Of a stretch of DNA of 64,000 bases, positions 1 through 42,779 are shown piece by piece. The stretch spans positions 12,178,759 through 12,242,758 of the forward strand of contig NC_135559.1 of assembly GCF_964340395.1 (NCBI RefSeq), written 5' to 3'. Origin of the DNA: Glandiceps talaboti. Lineage: Eukaryota; Hemichordata; Enteropneusta; Spengelidae. The notes below the pieces were generated by a model that searched no databases, was not told the origin of the DNA, and saw nothing but the letters and a program-made list of their open reading frames with translations. The position numbers and the translations under genes are program-made. Positions within the stretch are counted from its first letter, which is position 1. Each line of letters begins with the position of its first letter.

Positions 1-79
1 ATACTGTGCTGTTATTATCAGTAAGTATCGCATTTTAAATAGAATGATGTTAAGTTATTTATACTTACATACATACTTG

Positions 80-126
<47 letters not shown>

Positions 127-1042
127 GTAGATATTTATTGTATTTTGTCAGACATATTCGACAAAAGTTTCGAGAACCGAATGTAACAGATCAATGAATA
201 GATTGTATTTTATTTTATATTTCGTAGCCATTTTGACACAATGTGACATAACATAACAAAACACAACACAGCACAGCACAACATAACATAACATAACATA
301 ACATAACATAACATAACATAACATAACATAACATAACATAACATAACATAAACTACGAGGACAATCTCCTGAAGTACTTGCACGTCATATATTTTAATCA
401 ATTGTTATCAATAGCAGTTTTTGTGAAAATTGTATTTTCTGAACAGAGTTATTCGTTGATGTGGGCGATAACCAGTCGGTTTTGGAGAGAATAAAACTTT
501 CTTTCGAGTGGACAAGAATCGGAAATAATACTTCGGAACAAATTGTAAGTTTGTGCCTCTTCTATAATATGTACCGGTATATAAAGATAACCAACAACTC
601 TTCAAAATAATTGAAGTTTGAATCAAGTCGCACATCATTGCGTTTCCCTCTATAATTTATTAGAAATGACTGCCCTCTTTTCCTCCAAAATTCCTAACTG
701 TCACAACAATTGCAGATTCTATAACTAAACAACTACACTAGATTACTGTATCATTAAAAGTCATCGAAACAGAGAAACCAGAAATGTTTTTTTTTTCAAA
801 AATACACATTGGTATGATACTTCCAATGATCTTACATATATTTTCTGCTCTTGCGAAAGAAGAACAGCTTTTGGGGAGATTTGATGGGTGATCCAGTTGT
901 TGTAATAAACAGGTCCTGTGGTGTTACGACGATATTAACGCTGTCATGAATGTCTAACTAATACATCCCTCATAAAGACCTGTTGACCTTGGGTTTGATA
1001 TAATATCGTCGTGTTCGACCGTAGCTAGCTAGTTGATGATGC

Positions 1043-1073
<31 letters not shown>

Positions 1074-1148
1074 ATTATTATTATTGTTGTTGTTGTTGTT
1101 GTTTTGTCAACTGCTTCCAACACTCGTGATGAAAACATATAATTTCAG
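1..1148. other. Intronic DNA with microsatellites, no exon recognised
   Basis: Contains a (CTTA)n array (about 62-126), a pentanucleotide (ATAAC)n array with impure left end (about 241-350) and a (TTG)n/(TTA)n array (about 1039-1101). I searched for AG-bounded open stretches in frame with the exon at 1149 and found none. Confidence 0.6.
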
Positions 1149-29859
<28,711 letters not shown>

Positions 29860-30600
29860 GCACCTTCGGCTGATAAATATTTCTACTAACAAACGTATAA
29901 CAAGTACCAACCAAAATATCTTAATTGAATTTTGAACTTGTCTCCGTATAATACGTAAGAGCGTTACTAGTATATCTGTATGTTGTTGTATAGTAAGATT
30001 ATACTGTAGTTATAGGCATTACTCCAGAGGTTTCACGGCTGTTTTTGTAGAACTTTCCATTATTGCGCCCTCAAGAAACAAATCTAAGAAAAAATAAACA
30101 AGACAACATGGCTCAAAACGGGGGTCCAAAGATCGTATGATAACAATATCAGTTTTTATATAACGCTTTACCACATAGTGCTCAAACACTTTACAATTAG
30201 ATTTCCAATAAGCACTTGCTGTATTTGTTACAGACTGTCAAATAAGTGCTCTGCATTAGTATGTTGCACATGTTTTATATGAAAAAAGCCGAGTTACATA
30301 CTACAGTCTTCATATATTTACAAAATTATTAGGTGCCTAATTGTACATGTACAATGTTTGCTGACAGTAAGGTATGTCAGCATCGTTATAACATCAATAT
30401 GTAATGTGTGCACTTGCACGTTACATGTGATTTGTCGGAAATGTGTCACCAGTTACAGACTAATTTTACTACAGTAAGGATGTGTCAGGTTGTACATTTA
30501 ACATATGTTTCATCTACTGCGGTAAGATATGAATCAGGCCTGTCATTAGAAAAAAAATGAGTTGTTTTGTACATTCTTTAATAAACACAATATTTTAAAA
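29860..30600 (+). promoter_or_regulatory. Probable 3' UTR and polyadenylation signals of the ITPR-like gene
   Basis: Non-coding, AT-rich sequence after the stop. AATAAA hexamers occur at about 30093-30098 and about 30580-30585. Either could define the transcript end; nothing in the sequence decides between them. Confidence 0.5.
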
Positions 30601-30904
30601 CATTTTATGATAGACAGCTGACATTTCAGAATTAACCCTTTTAAGGGCTAAAACGAAAGAAGAAAGTACAATATAGCAGTCAGTACGTACTGTAGTTAGA
30701 ATCACTTTCAACATAGAACAAAAACAAACAACTAGATCATTAGAAATCAATGAATGCAACCCACAAAAAAACATTGTACCATAAAGCTCCAGTGTACTGT
30801 TTTCAAATAGATGAAACCCGACTTAAGATGGGGTCACCATACAAACAATTATTTTGAACTACTGTGTGGAGGAGCAGTGATATTTGTTCATGTTCTTGAC
30901 ACCC

Positions 30905-31031
30905 AAATTCACGCACGCACGCACGCACGCACGCACGCACAAACACACATACCATACATACATACATACATACATACATACATACATACATACATACATA
31001 CATACATACATACATACATACATACATACAT
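30905..31031. repeat. (CGCA)n and (CATA)n tetranucleotide arrays
   Basis: About 8 CGCA units followed by about 19 CATA units. Intergenic, just beyond the ITPR-like 3' end. Confidence 0.95.
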
Positions 31032-32060
31032 GAAAAGGGGAAGGTCGACTTCACTGTATTGGAACGTTCACACATCCTCCAGCCAGTACTAGACAAGTCT
31101 AAATATGTTTCTCATAATGAACGTTTCAAATTAAGTTATTTTGGGGTGACAGGAGAATGCATGCACATTTGGAATCCTTTTTAAAGAATTATAATTGTAT
31201 TAGGGAGTAAAGGTGATGATGACACTTATGTTTCATATGTATAGATCAATTCTCTTTTCTTACAAACCCTAACCGTAAATTCTTTGAAATATTGTATTCC
31301 CCACGGGGAAGGTTTATTGTCATTTCAGTTTCAATTGGAAATATTTGCGATGAAAATGACTATAACTATTGGTATTCAAATATATGTGAATTCAAAGTCG
31401 ATAGGGCGTTCGATTCATGTTGGCGCAATGCGATTTTAAAATTGGTAAAAGTGTTTTTAAAACTTTAATTCTACAGCAATATATATACCTTAAAGCTGCA
31501 ATTTTATTTTCAAAGTTGTTTCACAATGATCATTACTTTTACATGGCAATTGGAAACTTAAAGGACATTTTTCATATGTTGCCCTAAAAAATTAACAGGA
31601 GGAATACATCATTAACTTTAGAACCCCTATTATGCATTGCTTCTTAATAAAACGTTGCAGACAAACATTTGTCAGTTTATTGTGTCATAGCTTAGCAAAA
31701 TAAATCTTTATCCTGTTATGATGTAAAGAGTGCAAAATGCATGCCAAAGCCAACAACCACAGAGAGGTGATTTGAGGCATTTCTGATTTAAAAGTGAAAA
31801 TTAGACAAACAGAAAAAGTTGCTTTAAATTTCTGTAACAATTTGTATTAAATATTGGGTAAGATTCCATATATAAACGTATACTGTCAATCCATGCTTCA
31901 TAACATATGTACATATCCTCGGGTATAGAAGTTAGTATTTGAGATATACTTTAATAGACAGATTGTCAGATTGTGTCTTTAAATAGACTGTGTTCAGACA
32001 GGACATGACATGATCATGACATAACATGACATTTTTTATAGCTTATATACATTGTTGCTA
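31032..32060. other. Intergenic AT-rich DNA without recognised features
   Basis: No exon-like open stretch, RNA gene or clear repeat was seen on either strand. Confidence 0.5.
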
Positions 32061-32324
32061 TTAGCCTGCAGTAGCTTCTAGTATATTAAGACTTTGTGGG
32101 CATTGAACGTTGTTAGTTTTAATAGAAATAAGTATGTCTAGCGCTCGTCCTTTATAAGTACGTTTTAAAACGTGTATATCTTCACCCCTCTCCTCAGCCC
32201 AACTATTCCAAACTTTGCATGATGAGCTAGTATTTTTCTGTGTATTTTTCGGTACACTTGCCTTGAGTTTCTGAACTATGTCCTCAGCTGTCATAACAGC
32301 AAACCGTCGCTTTCTTCCTAGCCA
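32061..32324 (-). pseudogene. Crypton-type tyrosine recombinase N-terminal fragment (candidate)
   Basis: The minus strand reads GRKRRFAVMTAEDIVQKLKA, SVPKNTQKNTSSSCKVWNSW, AEERGEDIHVLKRTYKG and stops. The pattern 'P-K-N-T-x-x-x-T ... W-x-x-W-x-x-x-R' resembles the SAM-like N-terminal core-binding region of Crypton elements and of their domesticated ZMYM/QRICH relatives. Only this piece (about 85 residues) is present, with an in-frame stop on both sides and no catalytic domain. I infer a relic; it could also be an isolated exon of a Crypton-derived host gene. Confidence 0.45.
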
Positions 32325-32662
32325 TTATAACGTCTACCTTGCAAGTACAAGTTGCAGTATGTGTATTGTATTCACCTTCTAAATACACTCTGAGGTAAAT
32401 TAATGTTTATTATTACGAAAATAGTGTTCAACTTGTGAACGGAAGTCTTATCTGTTCAGTCACAGTCAGGGGTCATGTTTTTGTTATGATTGTCTGCGTC
32501 TAATCACTCTTCCATGGATGCCATTAAATGGATCTCATACACAGAAAATACTCTCCCGCCGCGCGCCACCGGCATTTCACAAATTTGCTACTCTGCTGAT
32601 ACACCGGTCTCCACGCTTTTCCCTGATTGGTCAATAGTCGAAATGTAACGCCCACGCCGGAG

Positions 32663-32737
32663 TACATACATACATACATACATACATACATACATACATA
32701 CATACATACATACATACATACATACATACATACATAC
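32663..32737. repeat. (CATA)n array followed by poly-C/A mix
   Basis: About 18 CATA units, then a CCCCCCAAAAAAACCC-type low-complexity stretch to about 32785. Confidence 0.95.
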
Positions 32738-33291
32738 TCATAGTACCCCCCAAAAAAACCCAAAAAAAAAACCCAAAAAAACCAATATAATTATAACGAT
32801 GGGAACACAATTATAACGGAGCCATTTACGTACATACTTCCAGTTTACAACCCTATCTACCATTAATGCAGACGATACTATTGGATGCCTCGAGACTTTA
32901 CGTTATGTGATATAAAAGATTACTTATGAAGTTTGGCAGCTTTATTAATTCGTACTAAATACTCTTGTTTAACCCCACAGCATAAAAACAAGTTGGGGAA
33001 AGCTAGTTTTAGGAAGCATAATTTTCAACTGATGACGAAGACTAACGGCTGAGCTCGTTATGGAATTCAAGTACAGATCCAGTAACTGCAGATTCTAAAG
33101 TAGTATTTATGATTCGGTCACTCTAAAGATGTTTTGGAATCTTGAAAAACCGAGTACACGATTCAATGCCAAAGAAAAATTATGTATCTTGTTTGGTGAA
33201 CCATTCCTGAAGCTTACAGTGGCATCAGGTCGGCGAGTATGAATAACGAAAATGTAAAAGCCACTATATCACTATGCATTATACCTCGTTT

Positions 33292-33385
33292 ACGTTGATA
33301 CTGTGGGTCATGTGAAGGATGTTTACTGGACTAGAGATACGTTGATACTGTGGTTCATGTGAAGGATGTTTACTGGACTAGAGAT
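33292..33385. repeat. 47-bp perfect-but-one tandem duplication
   Basis: ACGTTGATACTGTGGGTCAT... is repeated at 33339 with one G/T difference. Confidence 0.95.
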
Positions 33386-35940
33386 TGCTAGAAGATATAA
33401 ACTTCCAGTTTAGCGTGTTGTAACCAGAAATTATCTTCAATTAATATGTAAGTGCTTGATTGTTTTAGCCTGTTTAGATCTGGAACACTTAATTTCACGG
33501 AAGTAATCCTTCAGTTTGAAAACTCTCAGAAAGGGATTGCATCTAATTACGTTATTAAATGCGCACGTGTTTGACTTCAAAGGATTTGTTTCCATAATAA
33601 CTATAGAACGATGAGTTTATATGACCCTAAGCTTTAAGCTAAGGGTCATATAGTGAGATGTTATCTTCAGCAATGTGTAGCACTGCATAATCATTCCAGC
33701 ATAGACCTGTGACGGACATTTCACTTACCATATCAATTGTGGAATACACACCTTATAACATGTCAAAACATTTTGAACATTTAGTTTATTTTAACAAAAT
33801 TTTCGTAAATGATAGCAGTAATTTACTTAATATTTAGTCAGTGAAAGTTTGAGTTCAAATGTATCATAATGGAGTTATATAAGTACGACGGAGTTGCCAA
33901 CGATTAAGTCTCAAAATCTATGAATATTTCTTCCCATGACGACTTTTCACAAAACTAGATTGAGCAATCATTGTTTTAGTTACGGAGTGGAGTGATAAGG
34001 CAGACCATTTGAGTTAAAGTCTGTGATGACAACTATCTATATGTATACATGATTTTGTACCCATTCGGAGATTAACGTGATCTAAATATGAAGATGAATG
34101 ACGTCCTTCATTGGAAAGATAACCCTTGGTATTCTACTTGGTTTAAGTTGAAATATCATTACTTAAAACCCTGTTATCTGTATATTCTCCGTTCGCTTTG
34201 TGTGATATACCATTATCCTACGCTTAGCAGATCAATGAAACTCACTGATAGTGTAACAATCTCCTAAGATAAGTTTTCTCACGTAAAGAAAATATTCAAT
34301 GTTAGTGAAGTTTGTTGTGTACAGCCAGATAAAAAATGTAGCAGTGCCTGTAGGATTTACATCAAGTCATGCTATTCTCTGTACCAAGTGACAAAGTAGT
34401 ACTAGTCATGCATCGTCATGGATTGCTACTTGATATAAGTACCCCAGGAAATAACTAACATATTTGTTCATCCTCCGAAATACTCTTCGCAGCGTTCAAG
34501 ACCTTGTGAAAGTGGCTTCATTCTCATTTAATTTAAGAGTATCCTTGTACATACATACATACATACATGCAAATGCAACCTTTCATTCCATGCCTTGCAG
34601 GGATAAGCGTTTCATAGATAATGATTTCCATATTATGATTGATGCTACTGCCCAGAACTATGTTCTCTTATTAAGAATATACCTTGGCTATCGGACCATT
34701 TTTTTTTACATATACAACTACACAGCACTTTACACATTTGAGTCTAACGTAGGCACGAAATGCATACACCAAGGATATGTGTCTATCACCACATTTACCT
34801 ATAAACTTTCATCTGTTCCATGGCGGCAACTCGCCGTCAGTTCATTGAACTTTATTTAACGATTTCAATTCATTGAGACACCATTCAAAATCAATCACTT
34901 CTCTAACCCATATAATCAAGGGCAAACTTCCTTCTAGCTTAAAGACAGTGACAATTTACTTTGACCTCGACCTGCATGATAGCTATTCAAAACTTATATA
35001 TTTCTGGCACAATATAGACACTTTGTTGCATTTACTTTTGGCCAATGTCTTTTAAATCATACCTAACAGTAATTCAGATCAAGACTAACACACCTGTGTT
35101 ACTTTTGGTACTCACAGAGCTTTTGCTGAATGGTGGCAATATTAGTTCAGGAGAGAGATATCATTTAGTGCGCAGCTCCTAAACCATTAATACAAAGAAA
35201 CTTCATTAAAGTGTCTACCATATTACCAGGTATACATTTTTAATGAAGACCTTGACATTTGACTTTAACGTGTCCTTCAGGGTGACTGATCAAAATCAGG
35301 CCATTTCGAACATTATTCTGAGAAGAGCCGAAAATAACCGTTAACATCTTCATACATCTTCATCTTCATCTCAACGAGAACTCCAGAATTACTGGACATT
35401 CGAAGATAGGCCATAATCAGGCTAGAATTTTTTAACATCAAATCTTATAACAACAACAGCATTCATTCAGTCTACTTTTAAAGTAGTTGATTAAAAATTG
35501 CAACCATATGATCGAGTATAGCTGCTCATTCTTTAGAATGTGGATTTTTGTTGAGTTGATGGTCCTAACGACCTTGAAGGTGACGAACAGAAAGAAAACC
35601 AATTTTGTATAAGGATATGAAAAGCATTTGAAAATGATATTTAGAAACAAATGAAAAAGTAACCCAGTTGATTACATTATTCCAGCTTCCGTTTGAAGCA
35701 TAAAGATGCCAAATAAATTGAACTTAAATTTCTTTTTCCTTAACTCGTAAGGTGAATACCACTAACTTTTATTGATATACGCTGACATTTTATATGGTAA
35801 AACTTAAATCCAAAATATTTCCGCCACGTGTCTTTTACCGACATAAGTTGAAAGTCACCACATTTTCATTCACAACACTGATAACAAACGTCAAACAAGA
35901 GATGTCCTAGTTCTCTTTTCACAAAGGTCCATTTTCAAAA
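33386..35940. other. Intergenic DNA, no gene recognised
   Basis: AT-rich. A short (CATA)n run is at about 34550-34568, and a TGACCTTGA-family fragment at about 35200-35300. The open stretch at 34464-34859 has no recognisable motif and no coding-like composition. Confidence 0.5.
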
Positions 35941-35942
35941 CT

Positions 35943-36238
<296 letters not shown>

Positions 36239-37371
36239 AGCAACTGAACAGCAATGAAGTGTTGCCGGTAGAGTGAGTTTCACTTTATAACATGAATGAT
36301 TTCAAAGTACATAGGTTGGCGTCTTTACGTTGATGATAACCTAAATCTATATATTGTATTCTTCATTATAGACTTGTACATTATTTGTGTACGTTTTAAG
36401 TCTATTTTACCTTGCCAATTATATTTTAGTATCTTAAAAGTCTAGTTAAAAATAGATCATTTACTACTTTACAGTTTTGTTATTTGTAATTAAAATAGGG
36501 CACGGTCTGAAACTGAACGAATTCGGGAGGAGTTGCGATCCGAACTTTGCTTGGCATTGAAATTTGCAATACTTTTATACATCTCGCTCAAGTGTTTTAC
36601 TTCTACTGAGTGTTAACTTTCAGACATTGTCGAATTCGTCATTTAAATAATAATTTAATGATATATTTGGAGATAACACGGTCGCCAGTGGTAACAAGAC
36701 GATGGTGCAGAATGCTTAGAATTAAGTTTTCTCGTCAGTGCCAGACATTTGCTAGCACCACTTTGTTGCTAGGCAACGTTACTGTACGTTTTACAGTTAG
36801 TATTTTGTAAACTGATTCAGCTGTTGAGGAATTTGTCGACGCTTTCAGTAATATGTATATATGAGACTCTTCATTGATGAGAAGCAAAAGTTATGTCTTG
36901 TTATTTAGACGAACTGTTGTAATGACAATATAACATGTCGTGTTTACTAAAGGTAAGTTGAAATCATCGAAGTATTTGACTCACCGAATGTTCAATGCAG
37001 TAGTCACTAAATAGGTTTGCTAATACTAGTATAAGGACTTTATACAATCAACTTTTAAGAATGCAGGTTTTGAGGGTTTTTTATCTTCTGTCCCTTTAGG
37101 CTGTTCCCACTAACATTGTGTATGGGCTCATTGCCATGGTAACATGCATGTTAGATTCATAAGCCTTTCTGATGTTACTATGACAGCATGTTCATTGAGA
37201 CTAACACAAATATTATAAGACAGCAATAGGTTCGTAATATTTATCAACATGCTAATATTAAGGGAGCTATTTGCATTATTTTCCTCATATTCATTTATAT
37301 CGAAAGTACAAGGTTTCCATGGCGATTTTTGTATATCATTCCCCTTAATTTTCATATTTGTACCTTGTGTA

Positions 37372-37767
<396 letters not shown>

Positions 37768-37959
37768 GAATTGTAAGCCCAACAGTACTCCCTTAACCCT
37801 GTTATCGTCGGATGGATATTGTTTAACATGATTACGAAGACATATAAAATAATCAAACTGTCACCTGTGTAGCATTGCGATCGGTCATATTGTGTGCCCA
37901 AACAATCTTTGAGCAAGCTTTGCATATAATAGCTATTAAGTTATGTACTGAGATTATTG

Positions 37960-38007
37960 TATGTATGTATGTATGTATGTATGTATGTATGTATGTATGT
38001 ATGTATG

Positions 38008-38039
<32 letters not shown>

Positions 38040-38061
38040 TGTATGTATGTATGTATGTATG

Positions 38062-38093
<32 letters not shown>

Positions 38094-38110
38094 TGTATGT
38101 ATGTATGTAC
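37960..38110. repeat. (TGTA)n tetranucleotide array
   Basis: About 150 bp of ATGT units, interrupted regularly by TATATG at about 38008 and 38063. Confidence 0.95.
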
Positions 38111-40170
38111 TGTCTTCAAGGCATTGAACCCTATCCAGACTGAAGGTATCTCTTTTCCAGATATTGCATATGTTAAAATCTGCTGCTGTTCAAAAGAAAC
38201 GTGTAATATTACAATTCCGGCGAATGGTTAAGACGATAAGAACTATTTAGTATTTTATTACGAAATGTTGCTTCATTATTTGATAACATTTATATCCAAT
38301 AGCTTAGCTCATAGATGCAGAATTGGAATTAGAAAAATCTATAAAAGTGTTTTCGAAAATAAGATTGGAACAAGTAATGGTATATGGAACACAGGGACTG
38401 TGCGCCTCGACTTCTGGTTACAGACATTCGTTTTCTTTTAAGATCTTTACTCAAAAAACTACTTCTTTTATATTATCTAGTTCATGCAATTGGGAATTAC
38501 ATTAATACATAAATCTGAGGACTACATGAGCTGGTGACATATTGCATCAGAAATGCAATTGACAGAAGGCACATAGCTTAAAATCTTACCCTGTCCGCTT
38601 TGTTATGATCCAGAAATATCATATTTGGAACTTCGGTATATTGTACCCAAAGTTAACATAAAATTAACCCTTTATACCACTTATTAACAAACAGGGGCTA
38701 AGAACAACGCTATCTACTGTGTTGAAATGTTCTACTAATCCTGTATTAATTGCATTTATTGCATTTATATTTCAGAGCTATGTGTCAATATTTATTGCCA
38801 TTAAGTGTCATTGTACATCTATAACATACATTTATATAAATTTTTCATACACCACAATTTTTTTAAATTGTATAAATACTGCAACGATGCATCTGATCAC
38901 TTTCACTCATGTGTTGCTATTGGAAACGAACTTTGCGAAATAAGGTTTAAAAAGTCAATTTAATTACTAATGGGGTGTTTCTACTTTGGTATGTATCGAC
39001 GATGGGTGTGATGGTGTGGATGAGTGGTAAGGTTGGCCCACCGTCGTACGAGTGTTGTGACTACAAAAAGTGTTTTCCATAGCGACTCACGGTCACGTGA
39101 TAGTTTGTCGTTAATGGTGGTCTTTATATAATGGATTAAGATAACTTATACATTAAATAGTTAGTATCTATATTCTAATCACAACTAATTCTGAACAATT
39201 ATATTTTCTTTCATCCTAGCATAGAATAATCGTGTGTTTTGATACAAGGTTATTTATATAAATGGTGTATGTCTTGTGATTATATGTTACATAAGTTCAT
39301 AACGATCAGTTCTGCATTATTCACATTCCATGCGGGTGTACTTATAGTACTCTATACTGAATCTTAAATTACTGACTGCTTACCAAACAAAACTTTAATT
39401 TCGAACACAAATTAAACATGCCTGTTATTATGTTTCTATATAAAGACAAAGTTGATGTCACTCGTTTGCAAAACTTTTCAAATGTAATATTTCCAATGAC
39501 GGTACCGCATGTCGGTTTATTGAACAAACATTTCGTTAGCTTCTGAATTGAATTCGAAATGAGACTTAGTCAGAACCTCTCGGCTCTTGAAGAGGGAATT
39601 GCAAGTCCTTTAAGACCCATATATGAACTTACAAATGATACCGTAACGACAGTGATTATAATTCGTTGTTGCGGTTTATTTTTTTTCAAATACCAGGATA
39701 TGTTAGTTTAAACGATATTTCTACTATGGCCATTATGTATTTGTTTGTTAGAATTAGGAGATTACACATTTCAATCTCCACTTTGACTGTTCGCACTGAT
39801 TGTCCCACATGTGCTATGTTAAAATTTGTATTAATTACATTTATCTCTAGTAACTAACAATTGTCAATTTTGTTTTATTAAATAACATAGATTAGTTCTT
39901 GTAAACAAGCTAACTTGTTGATTATCAGTTCAGATTAATACCTAATTTTCCCACATGGCGTGATCAACACTTGTCTTACACGTGAAAATTTACATATGGC
40001 ATGATCTCAAATCTCAATCGTAATATTCTGGTAGAAAGTTCACCGAGTCTTCTAGAACAATGAATCTAGGTGAGAGATCATTTATTCATAGCAAATTATA
40101 TTTAGAATAATGACATCACCATAATTTTAAGGTGACAACTAGAACTTATATGTTAGGGACATGGAGAAAT
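38111..40170. other. Intergenic AT-rich DNA, no gene recognised
   Basis: No exon with plausible splice signals and coding composition was found on either strand. Confidence 0.5.
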
Positions 40171-40430
40171 AAAGTTTACACATAGATTTTGATTTGCAAC
40201 GCAACTGTTGGTGTGCGGTGTCTCTCTGTGCATGAGTGTAAGAGCGTACTTGTGAGTGAATATACGATGTTGATGAAATATATATATATAGACATCGCTG
40301 GGGAAAGAAAACAGACATGCATGAAGGTCAAGAAGACAACGAATTTCTTATCTTTTTATTTTATATGTTCAAAAAAAATGTTTAGGGTTGACGGCTTAAA
40401 CTAGAGTCGGTCTAATCAGAAAGGCGTTTC
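40170..40430 (+). repeat. Dispersed SINE-like repeat, copy 3
   Basis: Shares with copy 1 the block GGGGAAAGAAnACAGA...ATGnATG and the 3' block TGTTTAGGGTTGACGGCTTA then AACTAGAGTCGGTC. Confidence 0.7.
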
Positions 40431-41366
40431 CAGATGACTTTGACATCCAATATCAGAAGTGATATTTCAAGTTAAACGTCATCAACAACTACTGTATGGG
40501 GGCATAGGTATATGAAAAAGACAATATATCAAGAATTATACATATGTAAATCCAGATGTATGTTGTCGAAACAAAATGGTGGCATTTTAGTTTCAGAACT
40601 TCTAGACGTCAGGTGCCTATATATTTAGGCATTGCAAGCTTAGAGAGAACGAGGCAAGAATAGGCCCTCCCATTTCAACAAGAGATATGACAAAAATTAG
40701 GAATTCTTTCATGGGTTATCTGGCGTGTGATATGAGCCCCTTTCACATTATTCTTAATGTTTCTTTTCACGTTAGGATATACATCCAATAGTAGCCTATG
40801 GTGGCCTCGGCACTCAAAGGAGTAAATGCTAGTTCACAAAACGAAGTCGCTGTCGTCACTCAAGGCAGCATGCGTTGAAACGGAGTATGTCATACTCTTG
40901 GAGGCATGTTCAGTGAGATGTCTGAGTCTTGCTGTTCATACACTTTGTATAGTAGTCCTGCGATCATTAGCATTATTGTAAACCTGTCACGACTGATATT
41001 CGATTTATATTTCATTTTTTGAAAATTTTCAAATTCGCGTGTCATGTTTTCCGTTGCCATGAAACTAATGACTGTGAACGACACACAAATCCGCTCTCCC
41101 CTGTACGGTTCTTTTTTACTCCTGGATAATCTAAAACGTGATATATGTCGATATTTTACGTGAAAGTGTGATTATAGATGATTTCGAATGTACGTTTTAT
41201 TGTTCGCAAAGGTTGGTAACGCTGATTTTTTTTTGAGTACGAACCTGCACTCTCCAACGTCTATTCCCTAAATTCCAAACATATTGCGGATACTTGTATT
41301 CAAAAAAAGAAGAAAATATGTTATGTATTTACTGTATCTGTATACACATCACACTGATGAAGAAAA

Positions 41367-41510
<144 letters not shown>

Positions 41511-41514
41511 TTAA

Positions 41515-41627
41515 TAGCAGAGCAAAATCATAACTCGGAGTTTGATCTAACTGTCCGATGAGCACAGAAGCGAAAAATTCTGAGTTACGGCTAAAGATTT
41601 CCTAATTTGCTGGTATTAAGTTTGTAT
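41515..41627 (+). mobile_element. Second, degenerate copy of the hammerhead-bearing repeat
   Basis: Contains AACTCGGAGTTTGATCTAAC, CTGTCCGATGAGCACAGAAG and CGAAAAATTCTGAGTTACGG. The layout matches the right arm at 37594-37666: ribozyme-like core, then about 40 bp, then (TA)n. Stem I is CUGU/ACGG instead of GUGU/ACAC, so pairing is kept. An outer helix GATCT (41544-41548)/AGATT (41595-41599) can also form. The core has CCGAUGA in place of CUGAUGA and a weak stem III, so it is probably inactive. Confidence 0.55.
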
Positions 41628-41656
41628 ATATATATACAAGTTTGTATATATACAAA

Positions 41657-41680
41657 ATAGTATACAGATACAGTTAAGTT

Positions 41681-41740
<60 letters not shown>

Positions 41741-41776
41741 TATATATATATATATACAAACTTAACTGTATCTGTA

Positions 41777-41838
<62 letters not shown>
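41657..41838. repeat. (TA)n-cored palindrome and adjoining (TA)n
   Basis: ATAGTATACAGATACAGTTA plus AGTTTGTATATA at 41657-41690 is repeated as an exact reverse complement at about 41750-41782, with (TA)n between. A further (TA)n run follows to about 41838. Confidence 0.85.
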
Positions 41839-41841
<3 letters not shown>

Positions 41842-42167
41842 TTTGTCGGTTTCTCAAAATAAATGGATTGATTTAAAATCCTTAATCCTAATATGATTTT
41901 ATTCAAACTATTTTTAATTATTCATTTCTCTCAATACTTGTACCACTTATTACTTAATTATACTTATTAAAAAGCATATATCTATATAAAACTACCACTT
42001 AATATGTAAATTAGCGTTAATAATTTGCATAATTAATATTGCACTCACTGGATTTTCTAAAAGTCAACATCCTTATATAAAATTGGAATACATTTTGTTC
42101 ATATCTGGTATGTTATTGTTTCTTCTAGATTCGTACCACTCTAACTTCTACGCATTAACTAATTAAT

Positions 42168-42219
42168 TATCTATCTATCTATAGATCTATCTATAGATCT
42201 ATTTATCCATCTATCTATC

Positions 42220-42309
<90 letters not shown>

Positions 42310-42370
42310 CCGACCTACCTATCTTTATCTATTCATCCATCCATCCATCTATCTATCTATCTCTCCATTT
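42168..42370. repeat. (CTAT)n array with CATC and CTAC variants
   Basis: About 200 bp of CTAT units, impure at both ends. Confidence 0.95.
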
Positions 42371-42483
42371 TTTTTTATTTATTCCCTTTTTTCATTTGCT
42401 TGCAGCCCATTGTGGAGATTGTTAGCCTGGCCTTAAGGAAAATCTCAGAATAATTGCACGTACTATCAAAACTGTTTTCTTAT

Positions 42484-42776
42484 TTAAGATTTGACCCTGT
42501 TACAGGACCACATATTATATAGCCACATACTGGCAGCTGACATTCGTTCTCCGTTTTTACTGTAAAAGAGGGTTATTAAACTTCCAGTGTACAAACCATA
42601 AATGCGTTTAGTAGACTTGCCGTCTACGATTTCATTAGTCAAAAGGTCGTTGATTATCTCATTTCTGTCCGCAATGCTTAGACGACAGTCCAATATCGTT
42701 TTACCTCCTCCGTTTGTTGTAAAAATTAAACAAGATAAGTAAGCTCTAGATGTTGTGGGTCTCACTATTAGTGTGG
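42484..42776 (-). CDS. Possible unidentified coding exon (hypothetical)
   Basis: On the minus strand a good acceptor (ttttattccaatttgtag, ending at 42777) is followed by 97 open codons. They include PTTSRAYLSCLIFTTNGGGK, LDCRLSIADRNEIINDLL, STKRIYGLYTGSLITLFY and GERMSAASMWLYNM, then TAA at 42484. Composition looks protein-like (balanced D/E/K/R/N) unlike the shadow frames around it. I do not recognise the family and see no partner exon, so it could be a terminal exon, a relic or chance. Confidence 0.25.
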
Positions 42777-42779
42777 GGC

